Positions 26,838 through 32,116 of a DNA stretch of 32,116 bases are shown piece by piece. Source of the DNA: Xenorhabdus hominickii. GTDB taxonomy: Bacteria; Pseudomonadota; Gammaproteobacteria; Enterobacterales; Enterobacteriaceae. The number at the start of each line of letters is the position of its first letter. Position 1 is the stretch's first letter. Location of the stretch: contig NZ_NJAI01000008.1 of assembly GCF_002632725.1 (NCBI RefSeq), forward strand, positions 1 through 32,116. Direction: 5' to 3'. The translations under genes and the position numbers were made by a program. Under the pieces are notes generated by a model. It was given only the letters and a program-made list of their open reading frames with translations. It ran no database searches and was not told where the DNA came from.

Positions 26838-27314
26838 TTACTTCACCACTGCTTTATTGACTTTATCTGATGCCTGCCAAATACGATATTTTACTGTCAT
26901 CGCTTTGGGTGTATATACAACGATTGGTAATTTGCTATTATAACGTATAAGCGCATCTTTACCTAACTGAACTTGGACGAATCGTACAGTTTCTGTGTTA
27001 TCTACACATTTCATGTTGGTAGACATCGGACCGGCTACTTTATTCAACTCATAATAATCGTATCCCCAGCCTTCCAAAACTTTGGTCTCAAGATTGCCAC
27101 CAAACCAGTGGTTATTACAATCTACTTTCATATTCTTGCCGATCATCAACTCAACCATATAGTCGTTCTCACGCTCTTGAGGGGGAACCTCAATCACACT
27201 ACGAATCATTCCGTCAGGAGCAGCAGGAAAAGGTGCTATATCTTCAAGTTTTTTGTCCGCAAAAGCAGAAGCCGAAACCATCAACGCAACTAAAGGAAAT
27301 AGATATTTTTTCAT
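26838..27314 (-). CDS. eco: Ecotin, periplasmic serine protease inhibitor
   Basis: 158 residues. Signal peptide 1-19 (cut after AFA). Mature ecotin dimerises and inhibits trypsin-fold proteases, protecting the cell from host proteases. Matches the family over its whole length: EDIAPFP, LEGWGYDYYELNKV, and LIRYNSKLPIVVYTP with VKYRIWQA. The disulfide pair is C66 and C103. The reactive loop reads AGPMSTNMKC where E. coli has SSPVSTMMAC, so the residue at P1 (Met84 in E. coli) is Asn100 here. The change may alter which proteases are held. Minus strand, monocistronic; the 298-base gap to aqpZ holds only a weak hairpin near 26780-26822. Confidence 0.93.
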   Translation of the reverse strand: MKKYLFPLVALMVSASAFADKKLEDIAPFPAAPDGMIRSVIEVPPQERENDYMVELMIGKNMKVDCNNHWFGGNLETKVLEGWGYDYYELNKVAGPMSTNMKCVDNTETVRFVQVQLGKDALIRYNSKLPIVVYTPKAMTVKYRIWQASDKVNKAVVK

Positions 27315-27581
27315 ATTTCACCTCAAGTATGTTTAAAAAAGAAACTGGATCATAACAACAAAAAACCTGAGGTAAATTATGTTTTTTGGCAAGGCACTGA
27401 TTTTTAATTCCCTTAAATAAAGATGAAAGCTATTCCCTAAAATTAATGTTCACTTTTATTAATAATCAACAAGCTGAACAGATACTACCAAATCTTTTTT
27501 ATGTGATATCTCTCAAATCTGATATTACAATGGGCTGCTACACTCATACGGCGTGGTAGTGAATTTCGTATAGGAGGTCTC

Positions 27582-27800
27582 ATGTTTCCAGAATACCGTG
27601 ATTTAGTATCCAATCTAAAAGAATCTCATCCTCGTTTCCAATCTTTGTTTGAAAAACATAACCGACTTGACCACGAAATAATGCAACTTGAAGGGCCAAA
27701 TGGAACTGGCTATAGCGATAAGGTTGTACGTCTGAAAAAAGAAAAACTACACATCAAAGATGAAATGCAAAGGATTTTGCAGGCAGAAGCACAGAAGTAA
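27582..27800 (+). CDS. ydcH: YdcH-like DUF465 protein
   Basis: 72 residues, nearly all helix, with the DUF465 pattern MFPEYRDLVSNLKESHPRF, FEKHNRLDHEIMQLEG and VVRLKKEKLHIKDEMQRIL. E. coli YdcH is 74 residues. Function unknown; predicted to be a small coiled coil. A perfect AGGAGGT ribosome site precedes the ATG, so it should be well translated. Last chromosomal gene before the second prophage segment. Confidence 0.9.
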   Translation: MFPEYRDLVSNLKESHPRFQSLFEKHNRLDHEIMQLEGPNGTGYSDKVVRLKKEKLHIKDEMQRILQAEAQK

Positions 27801-27815
27801 CCCTGCCAATAACCT

Positions 27816-27846
27816 GACGCCTGCTATGTTAACAAGTAGGCGTCAC
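27816..27846 (+). terminator. Hairpin after ydcH
   Basis: TGACGCCTGCT and AGTAGGCGTCA form a long stem with one internal mismatch, 16 bases past the ydcH stop. No U-run follows, so a terminator is likely but not typical. Confidence 0.5.
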
Positions 27847-27899
27847 ATGAAGTTCTCAATTCAAGAACTTTATTCAAGAAATAATTTAATTCAAATCCG

Positions 27900-27928
27900 A
27901 AAAAAGCCACCATAACGGTGGCAAAAAC
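27900..27928 (-). terminator. Terminator at the end of the prophage late operon
   Basis: GCCACC-ATAAC-GGTGGC flanked by AAAAA on both sides: a bidirectional intrinsic terminator. On the minus strand it ends the U-D-ogr transcript 23 bases past the ogr stop. The prophage-chromosome junction should lie between this point and ydcH, as ogr is next to attP in P2. Confidence 0.8.
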
Positions 27929-27950
27929 TGGAGCAATGGTTTTTTGTTAT

Positions 27951-28187
27951 TTATTGTGCGGCAACCGCTTTCTGGCGAGGTTGTCTTTTGGTCTTTGCTT
28001 TTGGATGTGGCGTGACATTTTCGACTTCACCTGGCTTAGAAATGAAACGAACAAACGTTTCATGGCTGACGAACGTTGCTCCACAATTGATGTTTTGACA
28101 TTGGTTATAGCGCTCCTTTGTTTGGCTTGAATGCTCAAAGCTGCTACGAGTATGCGCTGACTGAGCACACAGAGGACACTTAATCAT
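27951..28187 (-). CDS. ogr: Ogr/Delta-like zinc-binding late gene activator
   Basis: 78 residues (P2 Ogr 72). The zinc finger has Cys pairs MIKCPLC and YNQCQNINCGATF (C-x2-C, then 22 residues, C-x4-C), the Ogr/Delta pattern. The protein contacts RNA polymerase alpha and switches on P2-type late promoters. The position after D and before the operon terminator is exactly that of P2 ogr. The ATG at 28187 has AAGGTG upstream; a TTG start 15 codons further up is less likely. The ribosome site is inside an inverted repeat (28186-28235). The C-terminus is Lys/Arg-rich (AKTKRQPRQKAVAAQ). Confidence 0.85.
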   Translation of the reverse strand: MIKCPLCAQSAHTRSSFEHSSQTKERYNQCQNINCGATFVSHETFVRFISKPGEVENVTPHPKAKTKRQPRQKAVAAQ

Positions 28188-28235
28188 ATTGTTCACCTTT
28201 ATTGAAATAACACCATCTCGTCTGGTGAACAATAT
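28186..28235 (-). promoter_or_regulatory. Inverted repeat covering the ogr ribosome site and start
   Basis: ATATTGTTCACC (minus strand, 28235-28224) and GGTGAACAATAT (28197-28186) are perfect 12-base complements, 26 bases apart. The second copy contains the GGTG of the Shine-Dalgarno and the first two bases of the ATG. In a message read through from D the ribosome site would be paired. Confidence 0.7.
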
Positions 28236-28256
28236 ACCAAAGATCTCATATTGAGA

Positions 28257-29807
28257 TCAAGTATTTATTTTAGTATCTTCCGTTTTGATCTCAACATCAT
28301 CAATTTTGATTTCGAGATCCAATCCGGTCGTAAAACCACTGTCGTTAAGGTTGTGAGTTACTTTAACTATAGTCCAGCTAGTTTCATCGATTTCTTTTTT
28401 AAAACCCTTTAACTGGATGGGCGTTTCAGGATAGATATCAGCACGCCCTTTCGCCAATGTGATAGAGAACTGCGCGGCGCCCCGCTGTATTTTTTCCCAA
28501 ACAGCTTTGCCGGCACGCTCCGCATTTTCCTTGTTAGAATAAATACGGGAAAGCGTCAGAACATTCTCCTGAGTTCCTGCCAAATAGTTTGTGGATTTTT
28601 GCTGTACCGTTGTTGTTTGATGATGTTTAGTTGTTGACTTGCTTTGTTTCTTATAAGACAGACTTCCCTTGGTATCGATGTTCTTTTCTCTATCGATAGT
28701 TCCGTTATCTCTGTTTTTTCTTTTCTGCTCCTTTTGTCCATTTTCAATATAAGCAGGTTTCTCCCTTCCTTTTGTTTTGTGATCTTTTTTCGCCAAATTG
28801 ACGCCACCTTTCTTCTCCAGGATCGCTCCACTAGGCTTAACAAGATTCACTCCTCGAGGAGACTCATTTTTACGAATTTTTTCCTTTTTAAAGGTTGGGG
28901 ATTCTTTTTTCTGGACAGAATATTGCTCTTTTTGGAGCGGATTCTGGTCTTTTTTAGAGGTATCCTTTCCTGATGATTTGCCCTTACTGCTGCCATATTC
29001 AGTGATAATTTCAACTTTCCCGTTCTCTGTTTCTACCCGTATCAATTTAACCGTCTGCTTAGCCGCTGTGCGGGTATCCTGCCACTGGGCAACGACACTG
29101 GTATAAGCTTCGCGATCAGACAGAGAAAATCGGTGGCTATCTCCTGATTCACGAGTAATCAAGACAGTAGGAATAGCAATGCCACTCGAACTCTTGTTTT
29201 GTCCTTGGCGAATAAACAGCAATTCACCATTTTTGACTGAGGCAATCGCGCCTTCCTGCTTTGCCACACGTGTCAAAAAACTCACGTCAGATTCATTAGT
29301 TTGATCGATATGCATAGAGATACCTTTCAATTCATTACTGATTTTAAATGTCAGTTGGTTTCTCGTGGCAATCGTGCTCACAATGTTCTCTAGTGTTTGT
29401 TTATGATAAGACTCTTCGCATTTGACATTCAAAGCACCACGAAAATCAGCACTGCGGGCACGAACAGTCAGCCGATCAGGTGCACCAGTATGTTCAATTT
29501 CATCAACAACAAATTGTCCCTTTGGGATTAAGGAGTGGCCATGCCACCCCAGTTCCAACGTGAGAATATCGCCTCGGGAAGGGAATATCAGTTCCCCATC
29601 CGCATCATTTAACTCAATATCGAGTTGGTCTGATTCCAAACCACGGTTATCCGTCAGCGTTAAAGACATTAAACGCGATTGAATTTTACCAGTGATATCC
29701 TTATTATTGGTTTCCAACCGAAAAGCGGGAGCACTATCTTTACCAGTGACCAAATCAAATTGAGGAACCCAATCCGTGTTAGGTACCCACTTTTCAAAAT
29801 CGATCAT
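28257..29807 (-). CDS. P2 gpD-like tail hub/late control protein with Lys-rich insert
   Basis: 516 residues against about 387 for P2 gpD. Residues 1-270 and 409-505 fit the phage late control D / tail-hub family (gpV/gp27-like beta domains): RLMSLTLTDNRGLESDQLDI, GDILTLELGWHG, SDVSFLTRVAKQEGAIASVK, and the later WTIVKVTHNLNDSGFTTGLD. Between about 272 and 408 (28994-28584) is a Lys/Ser/Asn-rich low-complexity stretch (SSKGKSSGKDTSKKDQN and more), which the family does not normally have. gpD forms the hub that holds the spike. Start overlaps the U stop (ATGA), and ogr follows 69 bases downstream. Confidence 0.88.
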   Translation of the reverse strand: MIDFEKWVPNTDWVPQFDLVTGKDSAPAFRLETNNKDITGKIQSRLMSLTLTDNRGLESDQLDIELNDADGELIFPSRGDILTLELGWHGHSLIPKGQFVVDEIEHTGAPDRLTVRARSADFRGALNVKCEESYHKQTLENIVSTIATRNQLTFKISNELKGISMHIDQTNESDVSFLTRVAKQEGAIASVKNGELLFIRQGQNKSSSGIAIPTVLITRESGDSHRFSLSDREAYTSVVAQWQDTRTAAKQTVKLIRVETENGKVEIITEYGSSKGKSSGKDTSKKDQNPLQKEQYSVQKKESPTFKKEKIRKNESPRGVNLVKPSGAILEKKGGVNLAKKDHKTKGREKPAYIENGQKEQKRKNRDNGTIDREKNIDTKGSLSYKKQSKSTTKHHQTTTVQQKSTNYLAGTQENVLTLSRIYSNKENAERAGKAVWEKIQRGAAQFSITLAKGRADIYPETPIQLKGFKKEIDETSWTIVKVTHNLNDSGFTTGLDLEIKIDDVEIKTEDTKINT

Positions 29808-30310
29808 GAGAATACTCCCTTAGCTTTATTAACAACATCATTTTTGAAATCAGATATCTTTTTCGGCAAATTAGGTAACTCTTTCTTGATATTAGAAAGC
29901 TGATCCTGCAAATCACCCAACATTTCAAACAGATTGTTATCAACCCGCCGTAAAGTCAGCGTAAAACTGATTTTTCTGGCTGCGCCACCTGACATAAACT
30001 CTGTCTTGGTCTCATCGATGCTCTCGATAACGAACATACCGTAAATCGCACCACTACCATCAATGAAAGACCACGCCTTGCCACTGTCTGCCATTAATTT
30101 CAATGCAGTCAGTGAAAGCGAACCACCTGTCAGCTCAGGATAAAGTTCCCCGGATAGTGTGATCGTATCGTTATCTGAACCAACAAACTGCCATGCAGGC
30201 CGTGCTCCCACTCGGCTATTAAAAGCATGTCTCCAACTTTGTTTATGTTGAAAACTTTGGTATGGCGTTGTTTTCAGCATAAAAACAAATAAACCAAGTG
30301 CCGCCATCAT
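29804..30310 (-). CDS. P2 gpU-like tail completion protein
   Basis: 168 residues (P2 gpU 159). The N-terminus MMAALGLFVFMLKTTPYQSF, SWRHAFNSRVGARPAWQFVG and the LSGELYPELTGGSLSLTALK stretch are the P2 gpU family. gpU caps or helps complete the tail between tape measure and hub. Its ATG overlaps the T stop (ATGA) and its stop overlaps the D start, so T-U-D are translationally coupled. Confidence 0.9.
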   Translation of the reverse strand: MMAALGLFVFMLKTTPYQSFQHKQSWRHAFNSRVGARPAWQFVGSDNDTITLSGELYPELTGGSLSLTALKLMADSGKAWSFIDGSGAIYGMFVIESIDETKTEFMSGGAARKISFTLTLRRVDNNLFEMLGDLQDQLSNIKKELPNLPKKISDFKNDVVNKAKGVFS

Positions 30311-32115
30311 AAGAAATCTCCTCCTCTGTCAGAAAGTGAGCTACGCGTACGGGCTTGCTGCATGCGTTCCCGTTGTTCCAATTCCTGTCTGACCATACGG
30401 GCAATATCCTGAGCGGATTGTCCCTGAGCGCCATAGACATTGATGCTATATTGCGGTGCACCACCAGATTGCTGCAGCAGGCTTCGTTCCCTCTTCGCCT
30501 GAACTTCCTCATAAGTGTGGGCAGGCAGACTTTGTGCGTGTAACGGCGCATCCTGAGCTGCAACAGGCAATGACATTGAGCTAACAGCAAACCCCAACGC
30601 TGCAAACTTTGTCGTATTTACCCGGCTGGTCACATTTGCTGAGCCGCTGACTAATTCAGGGCCACGTTCACCGACAATGGCAATATTCCCAGCAGAGACA
30701 TATCCACCTTTATCTTTTAACTTTGGCGTAATACTCCGCGCTTGTTGGGCTGTTTCACTATTGGTAATTTGCTCTGATGTATTTAATTCAATTTCCTTTT
30801 TATCATCACCACCACCAAAGAATGATTTAACCGCATCACCAAAACTTTTGAATTTATCTTTCAGAGTGTTCCACTTTTCTTGAATACCTCCTAATAGGGC
30901 ATCGAGCATTTCCGAACCGGCAGCTTTTAATTTTTCCGGAATAGCCTGAACATCAGCAACAATTTCATTCCATCTATCTGAAATTGATTTTTTAATACTC
31001 TCCCAAATTTCTGATGTATTCTGTTTAACCGATTCCCAAACTCCACTTATTGTCGCTTTAACCGATTCCCAAGCTTCTGAAGCACTTTGTTTAATGGTAT
31101 CCCAGTTTTGGTAAATAATGCCGATGAGTCCCCCATTCATGAAATAACTCTTAATACCTTCCCAGGCAGTATTAACAAGGTTTTTAATTCCTTCCCAAGC
31201 ACCGCTAAAGATATTTTTAACGCTTTCCCATAAGGCTATGAATTTTGGCCCCAATGATTCCCAATTCTGCCAAATATAAATAGCAGCCATTGCAATAACA
31301 CCAATAATGGCAAGAATCGGGTTTGCCATCATAGCCCGACCAAGAAACATCATTACCTTACCTAATGTACTGAAAGCAGTATTTAAGAAAGACAAACCTT
31401 TTACACCAACACTTGCCAGAATGTTTATGCCGTTACCCAAAACACCAAAAACTTTTTGACCAATATTTCCTAATGCACCCAATCCTCTACTTTGTTTGCC
31501 AAAAGTATCTTTATTTCCTTTATTAGATAGCAGATCAGCACCATTATTAAGTGAGCCAAAAACCTTATTCCCGGTTTTACCAAAAAAATCCATGGCGGCT
31601 CTTAGTGCTTCCAAAGCCTCAGTTCCGAATTGTGCAAATGCCTTCAAGCCATCTCTTAAACTCTCCATGGCCTGAATACCGACCTGCGCAAATCTATTCA
31701 GATTGGCTCTTAATTCTTCCAGTCCCTGAACCCCAATCTGAGTAAATATATCCAGACTGGATTTCAATTTATCCAGCGCCTGAACACCCAAGTCGGCAAA
31801 GAAGGCGAGGCTGGCTTTTAATTCTTCAAACGCCTTCAACCCCAACTGGGTAAAAACATCCAGCGGTGCCAGCAACCGGTCCAGCGCCTGAACGCCCAGC
31901 TGTACAAACGAATCCAGTGTCGCTTTCAGCTTGTCCAGGGCCTGAACACCCAAATCAGCAAAGAAGGCGAGGCTGGCTTTTAATTCTTCAAACGCCTTCA
32001 GCCCCAACTGGGTAAAAACATCCAGCGGTGCCAGTAACCGGTCCAGCGCCTGAACGCCCAACTGTACAAACGAATCCAGTGTCGCTTTCAGCTTGTCCAG
32101 CGCCTGAACACCCAA
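30307..32115 (-). CDS. P2 gpT-like tail tape-measure protein, 5' end outside window
   Basis: 602 residues visible; the N-terminus lies beyond the right edge. Tape measures set tail length and occupy the tube. Visible parts: ten tandem 18-residue helical units (about 2-181); a hydrophobic segment AMMANPILAIIGVIAMAAIY (about 265-285) followed by WQNWESLGPKF, typical of P2-like T proteins; a run of W-E-S/G-I/V-K heptad-like repeats (about 285-390); then a C-terminal domain with GGYVSAGNIAIVGERGPELV, the common tape-measure C-terminal motif, and a Gln/Arg-rich end. The stop overlaps gpU's start. Confidence 0.9.
   Translation of the reverse strand: MGVQALDKLKATLDSFVQLGVQALDRLLAPLDVFTQLGLKAFEELKASLAFFADLGVQALDKLKATLDSFVQLGVQALDRLLAPLDVFTQLGLKAFEELKASLAFFADLGVQALDKLKSSLDIFTQIGVQGLEELRANLNRFAQVGIQAMESLRDGLKAFAQFGTEALEALRAAMDFFGKTGNKVFGSLNNGADLLSNKGNKDTFGKQSRGLGALGNIGQKVFGVLGNGINILASVGVKGLSFLNTAFSTLGKVMMFLGRAMMANPILAIIGVIAMAAIYIWQNWESLGPKFIALWESVKNIFSGAWEGIKNLVNTAWEGIKSYFMNGGLIGIIYQNWDTIKQSASEAWESVKATISGVWESVKQNTSEIWESIKKSISDRWNEIVADVQAIPEKLKAAGSEMLDALLGGIQEKWNTLKDKFKSFGDAVKSFFGGGDDKKEIELNTSEQITNSETAQQARSITPKLKDKGGYVSAGNIAIVGERGPELVSGSANVTSRVNTTKFAALGFAVSSMSLPVAAQDAPLHAQSLPAHTYEEVQAKRERSLLQQSGGAPQYSINVYGAQGQSAQDIARMVRQELEQRERMQQARTRSSLSDRGGDFL
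31573..32115 (-). repeat. 18-residue (54-bp) repeats in the tape measure, with a 162-bp higher-order tandem repeat
   Basis: Each unit follows G-(V/L)-(Q/K)-A-(L/F)-(D/E)-x-L-x-x-x-L-x-x-F-x-x-L. Three unit types recur in fixed order, making a 54-residue block. At DNA level the block starting at 31801 recurs at 31963, exactly 162 bases away, nearly identical, and runs off the window. Units further from the edge are more diverged. Confidence 0.9.
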
Positions 32116-32116
32116 A

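Noticed and set aside
27800..27950. tRNA or clear att core at the right prophage border
   Set aside because: I looked for a tRNA and for direct repeats to mark attL/attR; only hairpins are visible and the other prophage end is outside the window.
1..32116. CRISPR array
   Set aside because: No regularly spaced short repeats with unique spacers; the only tandem repeats are coding repeats in the tape-measure gene.

Overview
The gene content points to an entomopathogenic enterobacterium of the Xenorhabdus/Photorhabdus group, most likely Xenorhabdus. The DNA is AT-rich with long AT-rich spacers and many decayed genes. It carries an isnA-isnB-glycosyltransferase operon of the type that makes the insect phenoloxidase inhibitor rhabduscin, and it also has enterobacterial prpR/prpBCDE, yceJI, aqpZ, eco and ydcH. 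The genus call is inference from this content; there is no rRNA or tRNA in the window.

Layout. (1) 1-4000: a decayed P2-like prophage tail segment on the minus strand (tail fibre, gpE with a T TTT TTG frameshift site leading into E', a scrap of tape-measure gene), cut at the left edge by what looks like an IS1-family element. Next to it on the plus strand are a frame-broken gene with a Tad2-like (DUF2829) segment and a transposase remnant. (2) 4100-8200: a CspA-family cold-shock gene with cold box and long leader, followed by a YmcF/YnfQ-type Cys-rich microprotein that can only start at a non-AUG codon; a GNAT acetyltransferase; a double-SH3 protein; a threonine/serine dehydratase gene killed by one nonsense codon; two small decayed ORFs. 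(3) 8185-15811: the 2-methylcitrate cycle for propionate, prpR divergent from prpBCDE, with a sigma-54 promoter and repeated TGAAACA boxes between them. (4) 16195-18435: glutathione S-transferase, and the yceJ-yceI pair. (5) 18775-21999: the minus-strand isnA-isnB-glycosyltransferase operon. (6) 22612-27800: a ClpP-like pseudogene, a divergent TetR/MFS pair, a second GNAT protein, aquaporin Z, ecotin, and a YdcH-like protein. (7) 27950-32116: the end of a second, intact-looking P2-like tail operon, T-U-D-ogr in P2 order, with T running off the window.

How the genes work together. PrpR senses 2-methylcitrate and drives PrpB/C/D/E, which turn propionate into pyruvate and succinate. IsnA makes an isonitrile from an aromatic amino acid, IsnB oxidises it, and the glycosyltransferase caps it with a sugar. 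The tail genes on the right belong to a prophage or an R-type tailocin (the xenorhabdicin type is P2-derived), and Ogr would switch on its late operons.

The points most worth a second look are the csp-microprotein operon with its non-AUG start, the hairpin that would bury the ogr ribosome site, the 18-residue/162-bp repeats in the tape measure, the lysine-rich insert in gpD, the Asn at the ecotin reactive site, the broken Tad2-like gene, and the cluster of recent-looking pseudogenes.
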